Of a stretch of 64,000 bases of DNA, positions 16,463-25,804 are shown in pieces. The DNA lies in assembly GCA_903822185.1 (NCBI GenBank), contig CAIJOA010000014.1, forward strand, positions 62,001-126,000, in the 5' to 3' direction. The stretch comes from an uncultured Rhodospirillales bacterium (GTDB lineage Bacteria; Pseudomonadota; Alphaproteobacteria; ATCC43930; CGMCC-115725). The translations under genes and the position numbers were made by a program. The notes below the pieces were generated by a model, which was not told where the DNA came from, ran no database searches, and saw only the letters and a list, made by a program, of their open reading frames with translations. Every line of letters begins with the position of its first letter. Within the stretch, counting starts at the first letter, position 1.

Positions 16463-17319
16463 TCAGGTACCGAAACCGCCGCCACCGCCGCTACCCGAAC
16501 CCGGTATGCCCGAGCTGTTGCCGGCGGAGTTTCCGCCATAGGTCGGCGCAACGCCCGGACCGCTGATCAGATTTGGCGGATCATCTTCGCGATGGCGGCG
16601 AATGAGCGTCTTGTCGGCGCCGAAATAGTAACGGACGCCGAACAGCGCGTAGCTGGCGCGTTGGCCGCTGATGCCGCCTTCGCCGAAAGTGGTCAGGCCC
16701 GAGATACCGCCGATATTCGGCCGGTACTCGACGCCAAGCAAGGCGAAGGATTTGCCCGGATTGAAGTCGCCACCGGCGGTGAGGGCCAGATCGTCGATCG
16801 GATAAAAATTGACCGCAGCGCGCACGAAGGCGCCGGATTTGAAGCTGGTCTGCTGATAGCCGACCTGAAGTTCGGGTGTGAACTGATGCCGTAATAAGCG
16901 GCCTCGGCGCCGACACGACCGCTGTTCGCTGCGGTGATCGTGCTGGCCGTGGTGACGCGTTTGACGCCGCGATCGTTGTACGAAGCAAGCGCGCCGACGA
17001 GACCAATGCCGGGATCGCGCGCGAAGAGCTGACCGCCGACGCCCCAGATGCGTTTTCCCTGGCTGGTGCCGACGCCCAGATCGGCCTGGCCGCCGAAATC
17101 GAAACCGAGCGGCGCGGTGATGCTGCCGATGGCGATGCCGGCCGGGTGCGCGTTGATTTCGCCGCCCTCGATCGACAACTTGCCGTTGATCGCTGAAACC
17201 GCCGGACCGTCGGCGTAGGCAAGGCTTGGTAAGGCGCTAATGGCCAGCGCCGTGATGGCTGAAATGAAGATGCGATTTATGCTGCGCTGGCTAACGGGCG
17301 CGGCTTCCGGTCGTGACAT
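16463..17319 (-). pseudogene. Outer-membrane beta-barrel-type protein interrupted by a frameshift
   Basis: Two frames give one coherent protein. From ATG 17319 (or 17349) the first frame encodes a signal peptide (RIFISAITALAISALPSLAYA-DG) and a glycine-rich barrel-like part ending GRVGAEAAYYGI near 16886. Directly after, the sense continues one frame over with QFTPELQVGYQQTSFKSGAF and on through NFYPIDDLALTAGG and SYALFGVRYYFGAD to a stop at 16463. One missing base (or two extra) at about 16883-16890 explains the break. In the first frame the sequence turns into Ser/Pro/Arg-rich nonsense. The end is an unusual Gly/Ser tail (IPGSGSGGGGGFGT). It could be a true pseudogene or a sequencing error. 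No specific family recognised. Confidence 0.7.
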
Positions 17320-17391
17320 GTTGTTCCCCAAGATGCTCTCGTGGGCCAATTTTACCGCGCCGTTAGTAAGACTGCCTCAGAAAAATAACCG

Positions 17392-18693
17392 TCAGTGCAG
17401 AAAAAGACGCGGCAGATACAACGCGACGGCGGGGAAGGCGAGGATGATGGCGAGACGAACGAAATCGCCCATCCAGAACGGGATGACGCCCCAATAGATT
17501 TGGGTGAGCGGGACTTCGGGCAGCAGCGATTTCAGCACGAAGATGTTGAGGCCCAGCGGTGGGTGCAGGACGCTCATCTCGACGACGACGACCAGGACGA
17601 TGCCCCACCAGATCAGATCGAAGCCCAACGCGCCGACGATCGGCACGAAGATCGGCACGGTCAGGAAGATCAAGGCGAAGCCTTCGATGAACATGCCTAA
17701 GACGACATAGAAGGCCATGATCACCAGGATGATTTCCATCGGTGAGGCGTGGAGAGTGCTGATGAAAGCGAGAACGCTTTCGGACATGCCCGAGATATTG
17801 ACGAACTGATTGAGCACCAGCGCGCCGAAGATGACGGTGAAGACCATCGCCGTCGTCGTCGCGGCATCGACCAGCGATTCGTAGAAAATCTTCCAGCTCA
17901 TCTTGCGGCGTAGCGCCGCCAGCAGCAGTGCGCCGGCCGCGCCGATGCCGCCGGCTTCGGTCGCGGTGAAGATGCCGAAGGTGATACCGCCCATCACCAA
18001 CAAGAACAGCGCCAGGACGCCCCAGACCTTATAGAGCCCGCGCCAACGGTCGGCCCAGCTGGCGCGATCGGCGCGCGGCCCGGCCTTGGGTTTAATGAAG
18101 GTGACGACCCAGATGACGCCGAAATAAACGAGAATCGAGATGAAGACGGGACCGATGGCGGCGAGGAACAGCTTGGCGACATCCTGCTGCGTCAGCAGTC
18201 CATAAACGATCAATGCGCCGCTGGGCGGCACCAGCATGCCCAGCGCGCCGCCGGCGGCGACGGTGCCGGTGCTGAGCCAGTCGGCATAGTGGTAACGCCG
18301 CATCGAGGGCACGGCGACGCGCGCCATCGTCGCCGCCGTTGCGATCGAGGAATGGCAGACCGACGCGAAACCGGCGCAGGCGCTGATCGTCGCCATGGCG
18401 AGGCCGCCGCGGCGATGGCCGAGCCAGCGATGCGCGACCTCATAGAGATCATCGGACAGATTGGCGTGATTGACGAAGCTGCCGGTCAGGATGAACAGCG
18501 GCAGCACCGAAAATTGAAAATCGAGCGTCAGGCCGAGGATCTGCTGTCCGGCCATCGCCGTCGCGGCGGTGAAGCCGGCGGGGTGAATGAAGGCGAAGCC
18601 GAAATAGCCGACCGTGAACAGCACCACGCCCAGCGGAACGCCGAGGAAGAACCCCAGCAGCATGACGACAAAGCCGGAAAGGACAGTCAGCAT
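17392..18693 (-). CDS. dctM: TRAP transporter large permease (DctM)
   Basis: A 433-residue protein with about 12 hydrophobic segments. TRAP-L features include GVPLGVVLFTVGYFGFAF near the start, SVCHSSIATAATMARVAVPS, GTVAAGGALGMLVPPSGALI and the C-terminal HPPLGLNIFVLKS. It should catalyse sodium-driven uptake with DctQ and DctP encoded directly upstream. Its ATG overlaps the dctQ stop by one base (TAATG). Confidence 0.93.
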   Translation of the reverse strand: MLTVLSGFVVMLLGFFLGVPLGVVLFTVGYFGFAFIHPAGFTAATAMAGQQILGLTLDFQFSVLPLFILTGSFVNHANLSDDLYEVAHRWLGHRRGGLAMATISACAGFASVCHSSIATAATMARVAVPSMRRYHYADWLSTGTVAAGGALGMLVPPSGALIVYGLLTQQDVAKLFLAAIGPVFISILVYFGVIWVVTFIKPKAGPRADRASWADRWRGLYKVWGVLALFLLVMGGITFGIFTATEAGGIGAAGALLLAALRRKMSWKIFYESLVDAATTTAMVFTVIFGALVLNQFVNISGMSESVLAFISTLHASPMEIILVIMAFYVVLGMFIEGFALIFLTVPIFVPIVGALGFDLIWWGIVLVVVVEMSVLHPPLGLNIFVLKSLLPEVPLTQIYWGVIPFWMGDFVRLAIILAFPAVALYLPRLFLH

Positions 18694-19271
18694 TATTCGG
18701 TGCTCGTGAGTTCGGCGGCCATATGCTTGTCGCCTTCTTCGTCACCGCTGATGCCGTGGCGCCCCAGGAAATAAAGCCGTTCCAGCGCGACATAGACGCC
18801 GATCGCCATCAGACAGGTGAAGACATAGATGAACGGTGCTTCGGGAATATTGAGATAGTTCGACTTGATGTTCTCTTCCCACAGCAACTCGGCCTGCAGG
18901 AAGATGAAATATCCCATGAAGCCGAGCCCCGCCGCCGTGCCGAGCAGGACGAAGGCGCGCTGCGCAAACAAGGCGCGTCCGGTCAGCAACGCCGCGAAGG
19001 CGCGCACCGCAATATGCCGTTGCGCCCGCGTCACCAGCGGTATCGAGGCGAAGATGATGAAGCCGAGCATGAAGGATTGCAGTTCTGAATCGCCCGGCAC
19101 CGGCCAATCGAAGAAATAACGCGAGATCACGCTGACGAACGTCAGCGCCATCATCCCGAACAGGCAGATCGCCGCGATGACGCGGCACAGCTTCTCGACC
19201 GGCGAGCGCCGTACGCTGGCGCTATGGCCATCGCCGGCAACGGCATGAATATGGGCGACCGGCGATACCAC
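18693..19271 (-). CDS. dctQ: TRAP transporter small permease (DctQ)
   Basis: A 192-residue membrane protein with four hydrophobic segments. The pattern VISRYFFDWPVPGDSELQSF after the first helix pair, then PLVTRAQRHIAVRAF, is the classic DctQ core. The GTG start at 19271 lies 4 bases after the dctP stop; the N-terminal 20-25 residues are polar and the true start may be slightly inside. The order dctP-dctQ-dctM is complete here. Confidence 0.88.
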   Translation of the reverse strand: MVSPVAHIHAVAGDGHSASVRRSPVEKLCRVIAAICLFGMMALTFVSVISRYFFDWPVPGDSELQSFMLGFIIFASIPLVTRAQRHIAVRAFAALLTGRALFAQRAFVLLGTAAGLGFMGYFIFLQAELLWEENIKSNYLNIPEAPFIYVFTCLMAIGVYVALERLYFLGRHGISGDEEGDKHMAAELTSTE

Positions 19272-19275
19272 GATC

Positions 19276-20325
19276 TTATCGCTTCGGGTTCTTGGCGATT
19301 TCCTGGGCGGTGTTTACGTAGAAGTCCCAGGCGGCTTGCGCGTCGATCTTCTTTTCCTTGGCGGCTTCAAACCAGCGATCCTTGAAGAACGCCGTCTTCG
19401 CCTCGGCCTGCTTCATGAATTCGGCGTCGGCCTGATGCACGTTGATGCCGTTCTGCGCGATGACCGGATCGGCCAGGTTGTCCTGATCGATGAAGCCTTG
19501 CGACGCGAACCAAGCGAGATTCTCGTAAGACACTTTGTCGATGATCGCCCGGTCTTCGGCCGAGAGGCTGTTGTATTTTTTCTCGTTCATGAAGAAGGTG
19601 AAGGAGTTGTAGCCGAGCTGACCGGCGAACATGGTCATCTCTTTGGTGTAGCGGCCAAGCTGGAACGAGATGATCGAGCCCTTTCCGGTGACGGCGCCAT
19701 CGACGATGCCGCCAGACATGTAATCGAACATGCTGTTGGCGGCCTGCGCGCTGACCGGCGTCGCGCCGAGGGCTTGGATTGCGTCCTTCATGTTGGGCGT
19801 CGCGACCCACAGTTTGAGGCCTTTGAAATCCTCGATCTTCAGGACGGGGCGTTTGACGGTCTGCAGCGTGTTGCCGCCATTGACCCACATGCCCAGCAGC
19901 TTCGCGCCTTTATACTCGTTGGCTTGCGTGAAGAATTTTTCCTGGGTGCGCCAGATCGCGACCGACGCCGCAACCGAATTCGGCGCAATGAAGGGAATCT
20001 CGGCAAGGAACGGCAGCTTCACGCGTTCGCGCAGATAATCGTTCGGGGTCAAGGCGACGTCGGCGATGCCGCTCGTCACCATCTCCCATTGCCGCGGCAA
20101 CGGCGCCATCGAGGCGGCGGGCATTTCGACATGGATGCGGCCGTTCGATTCGCGCTCGACCGCTTCTTTCCAAGGCTGATAGACGCCGAGGAAGAAGGAC
20201 GATGCCCGCGGCATGACGACATTCATGGTCAGGACGGTGTCGGCCCGAACCGGTGCCGTCGGCATCATGCCGAGAAGACCCGCGCCCATCGCAACCGTCA
20301 GAAAACGAACCGTCCGCCCGATCAT
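19276..20325 (-). CDS. dctP: TRAP transporter solute-binding protein (DctP family)
   Basis: A 349-residue periplasmic protein. The start at 20325 follows GGGAGAG; an upstream in-frame ATG at 20400 lacks a site. The signal peptide runs through VRFLTVAMGAGLLGMMPTAP to VRA-D. The mature start VLTMNVVMPRASSFFLGVYQ is DctP-like, and the ligand-pocket Arg region lies in the middle (LKIEDFKGLKLWVATPN in place of the commoner LKGLKIR). The variant suggests a ligand other than simple C4-dicarboxylate. It is the first gene of a dctPQM operon whose promoter would lie in 20326-20514. Confidence 0.9.
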   Translation of the reverse strand: MIGRTVRFLTVAMGAGLLGMMPTAPVRADTVLTMNVVMPRASSFFLGVYQPWKEAVERESNGRIHVEMPAASMAPLPRQWEMVTSGIADVALTPNDYLRERVKLPFLAEIPFIAPNSVAASVAIWRTQEKFFTQANEYKGAKLLGMWVNGGNTLQTVKRPVLKIEDFKGLKLWVATPNMKDAIQALGATPVSAQAANSMFDYMSGGIVDGAVTGKGSIISFQLGRYTKEMTMFAGQLGYNSFTFFMNEKKYNSLSAEDRAIIDKVSYENLAWFASQGFIDQDNLADPVIAQNGINVHQADAEFMKQAEAKTAFFKDRWFEAAKEKKIDAQAAWDFYVNTAQEIAKNPKR

Positions 20326-20514
20326 CGAATCTCTCCCTATGCGCCGCTTACGCAATGTTGCGCGGAGCCTATGCGACGGGCGGATCGATGTCGAGTGCAA
20401 CGGTCGCTTTGGATGCGGGGATTTTTGACATTGACCGATTCATTGCATCGCGCCCAATCTCGCGGGTGCGAAGCACTTAAGCATGGTGTCTGAAACGCCT
20501 TCAAAGGGCTGCCC

Positions 20515-21519
20515 ATGATCATCGATGTCTATAACCATTTCCTGCCCAAGCCGTTTTTCGATCGGCTGCCCGATCTCATCCCGGGCCATATCGTGTTGAA
20601 GGCTTTCCCCCGCTTACGGCCGTTGTGGGATATCGATGCGCGGCTGAAATTGCTGGACGGGTTCGGCGACTATCAACAGATTTTGTCGCTCGCCAATCCG
20701 CCGATCGAGCTTTTGGCCGGGCCGGAACAGACGCCGGAGCTTGCGCGCATCGCCAATGACGGGCTTGCGGAATTATGCCGGCAATATCCCGATCGCTTTC
20801 CCGGTTTTATTGCGTCGATGCCGATGAACAACATTCCCGCGGCGCTTGCCGAAATTGATCGTGCGGTGAATACGCTTGGCGCGTGTGGGATTCAGGTCTT
20901 CACCAACGTCGCGAACGTGCCGCTGTCGGCGCCGCAATTCCGGCCGGTGTTTCGCCGCATGCGCGAATTGGATTTGCCGATCTGGATTCATCCGATCCGC
21001 GGCCCGAACTTTCCCGACTATTCAAGTGAGGACGCTTCGGAAGCCGAAATCTGGTTCACCTTCGGCTGGCCTTACGAGACAACCGCGGCGGTGACGCGCC
21101 TCATCTATTCCGGCATCTATGACGAGCTGCCGGGATTGAAGATCATCACCCATCACATGGGCGGCATGATTCCCTATTACGCCGGCAAGATCGGCTTGGG
21201 TTTCAGCCAAATCTTCTTCGGCGAAACCGATCGCAATCCTGCAGCGGAACAAGCCGGGCTGAAACTTAAGCCGGTCGAATATTACAAGATGCTCTATGCC
21301 GACACGGCCTTGAACGGCAACATCGCGGCGACGCGCTGCGGCCATGATTTCTTCGGCACCGATCATTGCCTCTTCGCGACCGATGCGCCGTTCGATGCCG
21401 ATCAGGGCAAGGCGTTGATCGGCGGCACGATCGAGGCGGTCGGCGCGCTGGAAAGTTCGGCGGCCGACCTCAAACAGGTTCGATCGGAAAACGCACGCAA
21501 GCTGTTGCGCTTGCGCTAA
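20515..21519 (+). CDS. ACMSD-type metal-dependent hydrolase/decarboxylase (amidohydrolase superfamily)
   Basis: A 334-residue TIM-barrel enzyme of the amidohydrolase 2 group. The first metal-binding motif reads IIDVYNHFLP where most relatives have D-x-H-x-H, so the first His is Tyr here. Later ligands are visible as IHPIRGP, THHMGG and the Asp in ATDAPFD. Relatives (ACMSD, gamma-resorcylate and 5-carboxyvanillate decarboxylases) are non-oxidative decarboxylases or hydrolases of aromatic acids, and some use Glu at the first position. The ribosome-binding site is AAAGGG. It is divergent from the TRAP operon, so transporter and enzyme may share regulation and substrate. Confidence 0.82.
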   Translation: MIIDVYNHFLPKPFFDRLPDLIPGHIVLKAFPRLRPLWDIDARLKLLDGFGDYQQILSLANPPIELLAGPEQTPELARIANDGLAELCRQYPDRFPGFIASMPMNNIPAALAEIDRAVNTLGACGIQVFTNVANVPLSAPQFRPVFRRMRELDLPIWIHPIRGPNFPDYSSEDASEAEIWFTFGWPYETTAAVTRLIYSGIYDELPGLKIITHHMGGMIPYYAGKIGLGFSQIFFGETDRNPAAEQAGLKLKPVEYYKMLYADTALNGNIAATRCGHDFFGTDHCLFATDAPFDADQGKALIGGTIEAVGALESSAADLKQVRSENARKLLRLR

Positions 21520-21522
21520 CGT

Positions 21523-22011
21523 TTATTCCTCTTTGAAACCGTAGTCAGGGATGCCCTGCTCGTTGCCGTAATATTTGTACGGCAGGAATTTGCCCGACAT
21601 GGTGATCTTGACGCGATCGCCTTTGGGATTGGGCTCGCGCTCGAAGTCCATGTTGAAATCGATCGCCGACATGATGCCGTCGCCGAACTGTTCTTCGATC
21701 AAGGCCTTCCAGGCCGGTCCATTGACCATCACCAGCTCGTAAAAACGATAGATCAGCGGATCGGTTGGCGGCATCGGCGTGCCCTGGCCGCGATAGGGCG
21801 TTTCGTTCAGCATCTTCTCTTCGACGGCGCTGAGGCCGAACAATTCGGCGGCACGCTTCGCCAGCGGCTTCACCAGCTTCATTTCGCCCAGCAGCGCACC
21901 GACAACAAGGATCGGCGACATGCCGCCGATCTCGCCGGTGATATGGGCCCAACTCCAGCCCTTCTCGCGTTTGATGTCGAGAATCTTTTCGGTGAGGTCT
22001 TGCCGCTTCAT
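21523..22011 (-). CDS. cynS: Cyanase (cyanate hydratase)
   Basis: A 162-residue protein matching cyanase along its length. The N-terminal helical domain (TEKILDIKREKGWSWAHITG) is followed by the catalytic domain YRFYELVMVNGPAWKALIEE and FGDGIMSAIDF. The catalytic residues Arg89, Glu92 and Ser115 keep the same mutual spacing (3 and 23) as Arg96, Glu99 and Ser122 of the E. coli enzyme. The reaction is cyanate plus bicarbonate to ammonia and carbon dioxide. I chose the ATG at 22011 because GGAGGA stands before it. No carbonic anhydrase (cynT) or CynR/CynX genes are adjacent. It converges on the metal-dependent hydrolase gene with a 3-base gap. Confidence 0.88.
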   Translation of the reverse strand: MKRQDLTEKILDIKREKGWSWAHITGEIGGMSPILVVGALLGEMKLVKPLAKRAAELFGLSAVEEKMLNETPYRGQGTPMPPTDPLIYRFYELVMVNGPAWKALIEEQFGDGIMSAIDFNMDFEREPNPKGDRVKITMSGKFLPYKYYGNEQGIPDYGFKEE

Positions 22012-22142
22012 CGCCTGTTCCTCCATCGCGTGTGGCGGAAAGGCTCTTGCAAAGCCGGGGCCGTCTTTGCGCCCGCTATCTCATAGAGAGAGTGCGAGCG
22101 CCGCCCAGGGAAAGGGCAGCGCGTCGCTTTTGTGAGCAGCAG

Positions 22143-22892
22143 CTAGTAGGGCACGCCTTGGGCATCGACCTTCTGTTCCCAATATTGCCACACGACCTTG
22201 GCGACATTGAGAGTCCCGCGTGATTGAATCGCGCGCTGGATATATTCAGGCGCGAAGGGAGCCGCGCCGCCGAACGGTTCGGCCATGATCTGCATCCGCG
22301 CCGTGTCCTCGATGCCGGTGCAATTCATGAAACAATTTTCCGCCGTCTCGCCGACCACGACCGAACCGTGACCGCGCATCTGACAGGCGAGCTTATCGCC
22401 GAGGGTCTTCGACAATTCGATCGCTTGAGCGTCGTGCAGCACCAGCGAGGGATTGTCCCAGGTCGGCACGCCGTCGCCGAACATGAAGCCCTGGTTGAAT
22501 ACCGGCAGGATCGGACGGTTCACGACGCCGAGCAGCGTCGAATAGACCGAATGAAGATGCGCCACGGCCATCATCTCGGGCCGGTCTTTATGGACCTGCG
22601 TATGGATGCGAAATTCCGCCGGCACGGTCAGCGGCTTGTCGCCGGTGGGATGCTCCAACACGTTGCCGTCGATGTCATAGACGAACAACTGATCGGGCCG
22701 CACCATGGTTTTGTCCGCGCCTGCGCCCGGCGTGATCAGCACGACGTCGCTGTTCGGAATCCGCAGCGAGATATGACCAAACATGCCGATCGACCCTTGC
22801 AGCCCGACCATCCGACACATCACCGCCAATCGCCGGCGGTAGGCATGTTCTTCCTCGCGCGAAATACGGGCGCGTTCGGTTACGAGACTCAT
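22143..22892 (-). CDS. Class II aldolase/adducin-family protein (copy 1)
   Basis: A 249-residue protein of the fuculose-aldolase/adducin fold. The metal site is visible as AHLHSVYSTLLG (two His) and MRGHGSVVVG (third His). GLQGSIGMFGHISLRIPN is the substrate/phosphate loop region. A paralogue sits at 41143-41895 with long shared blocks (LGDKxACQMRGHGSVVVG). Members cleave or decarboxylate hydroxy or keto acids. It lies 22 bases downstream of the MFS gene with its own strong site (AAGGAG), so import and catabolism of one compound are probably linked. Confidence 0.88.
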   Translation of the reverse strand: MSLVTERARISREEEHAYRRRLAVMCRMVGLQGSIGMFGHISLRIPNSDVVLITPGAGADKTMVRPDQLFVYDIDGNVLEHPTGDKPLTVPAEFRIHTQVHKDRPEMMAVAHLHSVYSTLLGVVNRPILPVFNQGFMFGDGVPTWDNPSLVLHDAQAIELSKTLGDKLACQMRGHGSVVVGETAENCFMNCTGIEDTARMQIMAEPFGGAAPFAPEYIQRAIQSRGTLNVAKVVWQYWEQKVDAQGVPY

Positions 22893-22914
22893 CGAAAACT
22901 CCTTGGAGGGGTAA

Positions 22915-24267
22915 TCAGGTTAGGGAAGGGCTGAGGCGTTGCGTCGGCGTATCGCTGGGCCGGACGCGCGGAATGCCGAGGATGCACAGCGCGGCGATCA
23001 AGGCTGGGATGGTCTGTACCATGATGATCATGGGCACGTCCCATCCCGCGGCGAGGAACATGCCACCGAGAAATGGTCCGACGATCGAGCCGATGCGGCC
23101 AATGCCCATCGACCAGCCCACGCCTGTCGATCGGATCGCCGTCGGATAGAGCATGCCGGAGAGGGTGTTGATGCTGTTCTGGCAACCGGCAACGCCGATG
23201 CCGGTCATGCACACCGCCAATTGCAACAAGAACGGATGCGCCAGCGAATGCGCGACGAGGGCGATACATCCGGCCGAGCAGGTGAGGCCGATCGCCAGCA
23301 CGGCGAAGGGATTGAACCGGTCCATGAACCGCCCGATGGCGATCGCGCCGATGACGCCGCCGACGCTGAATCCGACGGTGGTCCAGATCGACGTTTGCAT
23401 ATCGAGCCCTGCCTCGCGCAGCAGCGACGGCGTCCAGCTCAATAGGAACAACAGGATCAGTAGATTCATGAATTGCGCGATCCATAGCAGGATCGTCATC
23501 GCGGTGCGGCCGTCGCGGAACAGATGGCTCACGGTAAGGCCGGCGAGCCGCGGATCGCGGACGATGAAGCGCGCCGCCGCATCGAAATTCTTGCCCGGCT
23601 CGACACGGTTGAGCGTCTGTGCGATCCGCGCCGAATCGCCGTTTTTGAGAACGAGGAACGGCAGCGATTCCGGCAGCCACAGCGCCAGCGGAATGAGAGC
23701 CAGCAGCGGGATCGCACCGCCGACATAGAACATCGCTGTCCAGCCATAGAGCGGCAGCAGCCAGGCTGAGATCGCGCCGGCCAGCAGCGCCCCGGCGCCG
23801 AAACCGCCAAGCGTGATATTGACCAGGATGCGCCGGCCCTTTGGGGCATATTCCGAAACCAGCGCCACGACATTGGGGAGCGCGGCGCCGAGGCCGAGCC
23901 CGGTCAGGACGCGCATCGTCAGAAGCCCCTCGTAGGTATGAACGAACGCCGTCGCCAGCGAGACGAGACCGAACAGCCCGGTCGATACGAGGATCAGCGG
24001 CTTGCGCCCGAAACGGTCGGCGAGGATGGGCAGGCATAGTGCGCCGATCGTCAGCCCAACCATGCCGGTGGCGAAGACGGTACCAAGCTTCGAGAAGGGG
24101 ATGCCCCATTCCTTGACGATCAATGGCGCGGCATAGGCGATAAGCTGCGTGTCGAAACCATCAAAAATTGCAATCGTGGTGCATAGCGCGACCACAAGAA
24201 CATGAAGGGCATTGATGCGCGCCCCTTGGATGACGGCGTTGACGTCGATCTCGCGCTGATCGCTCAA
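22915..24267 (-). CDS. MFS transporter, aromatic acid:H+ symporter (AAHS)-like
   Basis: A 450-residue 12-helix major facilitator. The AAHS hallmark is in helix 1 (IAIFDGFDTQLIAYAAPLIV), followed by the loop 2-3 motif LADRFGRKPLI and the helix 4-5 region LTGLGLGAALPNVVALVSEY. The start is a TTG at 24267 with GGGGAGG 6 bases before it. It is divergent from, and clearly paralogous to, the MFS gene at 24437. Relatives such as PcaK and MhpT import hydroxybenzoates and phenylpropanoids by proton symport. It is co-oriented with the class II aldolase. Confidence 0.88.
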   Translation of the reverse strand: MSDQREIDVNAVIQGARINALHVLVVALCTTIAIFDGFDTQLIAYAAPLIVKEWGIPFSKLGTVFATGMVGLTIGALCLPILADRFGRKPLILVSTGLFGLVSLATAFVHTYEGLLTMRVLTGLGLGAALPNVVALVSEYAPKGRRILVNITLGGFGAGALLAGAISAWLLPLYGWTAMFYVGGAIPLLALIPLALWLPESLPFLVLKNGDSARIAQTLNRVEPGKNFDAAARFIVRDPRLAGLTVSHLFRDGRTAMTILLWIAQFMNLLILLFLLSWTPSLLREAGLDMQTSIWTTVGFSVGGVIGAIAIGRFMDRFNPFAVLAIGLTCSAGCIALVAHSLAHPFLLQLAVCMTGIGVAGCQNSINTLSGMLYPTAIRSTGVGWSMGIGRIGSIVGPFLGGMFLAAGWDVPMIIMVQTIPALIAALCILGIPRVRPSDTPTQRLSPSLT

Positions 24268-24436
24268 GATGATCCTCCCCGGAAAAGCTTTTGCTTTTTG
24301 TTGGCGAAACGTTCGGGCAAAGGCGGGAACAAGTCAAGCAAGCCCTATCCGCGGCCGGGCAAACTGCGGTAGCCTATGGGCAAGATGCGCCCGCGCTGAA
24401 AGTGGGCCGTGAACAGGGGAAGGGGACCGCCGCGCC

Positions 24437-25792
24437 ATGAGCGACAGCCAGCATTACAACGTCACCACCGTCATCAATGAATCGAAGGTCAGCAGCTATC
24501 AGTGGCTGGTGCTGACGATCAGTCTTTTGATCGCGGTGTTCGACGGCTACGACACCCAAGGCATCGCCTATGTCGCGCCGGTCATCGCGCAGGATCTGGG
24601 GATGAGCGTGGCGCAACTGACGCCGATCTTCGCGGCCGGCCTCGTTGGGCTGATGCTGGGCGCAATCATCTTCGGTATGTTGTCCGACAAGATCGGACGC
24701 AAGCAGGCAATCATCTGGTCGGTGCTGATCTTCGGTATCTTCTCGATCCTCACGCCGTTCGGCGAAAGCTTCAAAGGTCTGATGATCCTGCGCTTCTTTG
24801 CCGGTATCGGCCTCGGCGGCGCGCTCCCCAATACGATTGCCTATGTGTTGGAATATTCGCCGCTGCGGTTGCGCGGCCTGTTCGTCAACAGCCCCAATGC
24901 TTTCTTCGCTTTCGGTTCGGTGTTGGGCGGACTCTTGGCGACGAAGCTTATCCCCGCGTTCGGCTGGCAATCGACCTTCTATGTCGGTGGCGCGGTGCCG
25001 TTGTTGTTCCTGATCGTCATCGCGATCTGGCTGCCGGAATCGGCGCGTTTCCTTCTGGCGACGGGGCGGCCGATGGAACGCGTTGCCCGGATCATGGCAC
25101 GCATTGTTCCCGACCGCTCTTTCACGGCCGCGTCGCAATTCTCGCTCGAGCCGCCGGCGCCTGGCGTCACGGTGAAGCATCTCTTCACCGATGGTCGCGC
25201 CACGGCGACGATCCTGTTGTGGATCGCGTTCTTCATGAATCTGTTTGTACTGCTCTATCTCATCAACTGGATGCCGACGCTCTTGAAGATGGCCGGGCAG
25301 CCGCTTGAAACCGCGATCCTCATCACCGTCTGGTACAATCTCGGTGGTTTCATTGGCGGTCTGGTCATGGGCTGGCTCGCCGACAAATTCGGCAAGCCGC
25401 ATACGGTCCTTGCCGTCGCCTATGTCGGCGCAGCGGTGTTCATCACCGTCGCGGCTTACTCACTGCAGAATGTCGCGATCCTGCTGCCGGCGATGTTCCT
25501 CACCGGTGTCAGCATCAATGGCGGCCAAGCCTCGCTCAACACCATCGCCGCGACTTACTACCCGACGGCGATCCGCGCGACCGGGATCGGGTGGGCACTC
25601 GGTGTCGGCCGCATCGGCTCGATCTTCGGGCCGATCGTCGGCGGTGCGCTCGTCGCGGCGCAATTCGCCATTCCGACGGTAATCCTCGCCAATGTGATCC
25701 CGGCCGTGATCGCTGCGGGCATTATCGTGGCGCTGCGCCAGAAGCGGACGGCCGAGCTGGCGGCGATGGCCGAGGTTAAGCCCGCAGAATAA
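24437..25792 (+). CDS. MFS transporter, aromatic acid:H+ symporter (AAHS)-like (second)
   Basis: A 451-residue 12-helix major facilitator with the same signature as its divergent neighbour: helix 1 LIAVFDGYDTQGIAYVAPVI, loop LSDKIGRKQAI, and FFAGIGLGGALPNTIAYVLE. The C-terminal half keeps GWLADKFGKPHTVL. It probably imports an aromatic acid by proton symport. It is followed by a repeat-rich gap and then the FAD monooxygenase at 25980, which may act on the imported compound. Confidence 0.88.
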   Translation: MSDSQHYNVTTVINESKVSSYQWLVLTISLLIAVFDGYDTQGIAYVAPVIAQDLGMSVAQLTPIFAAGLVGLMLGAIIFGMLSDKIGRKQAIIWSVLIFGIFSILTPFGESFKGLMILRFFAGIGLGGALPNTIAYVLEYSPLRLRGLFVNSPNAFFAFGSVLGGLLATKLIPAFGWQSTFYVGGAVPLLFLIVIAIWLPESARFLLATGRPMERVARIMARIVPDRSFTAASQFSLEPPAPGVTVKHLFTDGRATATILLWIAFFMNLFVLLYLINWMPTLLKMAGQPLETAILITVWYNLGGFIGGLVMGWLADKFGKPHTVLAVAYVGAAVFITVAAYSLQNVAILLPAMFLTGVSINGGQASLNTIAATYYPTAIRATGIGWALGVGRIGSIFGPIVGGALVAAQFAIPTVILANVIPAVIAAGIIVALRQKRTAELAAMAEVKPAE

Positions 25793-25804
25793 GCCTCGAG
25801 GGTT

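Noticed and set aside
16463-16825. A separate 120-residue gene
   Set aside because: Its sequence continues the barrel-like protein of the upstream frame without a signal peptide or ribosome-binding site, which fits a frameshift better.
24374-25402. 342-residue minus-strand frame opposite the second AAHS transporter
   Set aside because: The product is an Arg/Asp/Gln-rich shadow; the plus-strand frame has 12 hydrophobic segments and AAHS motifs.
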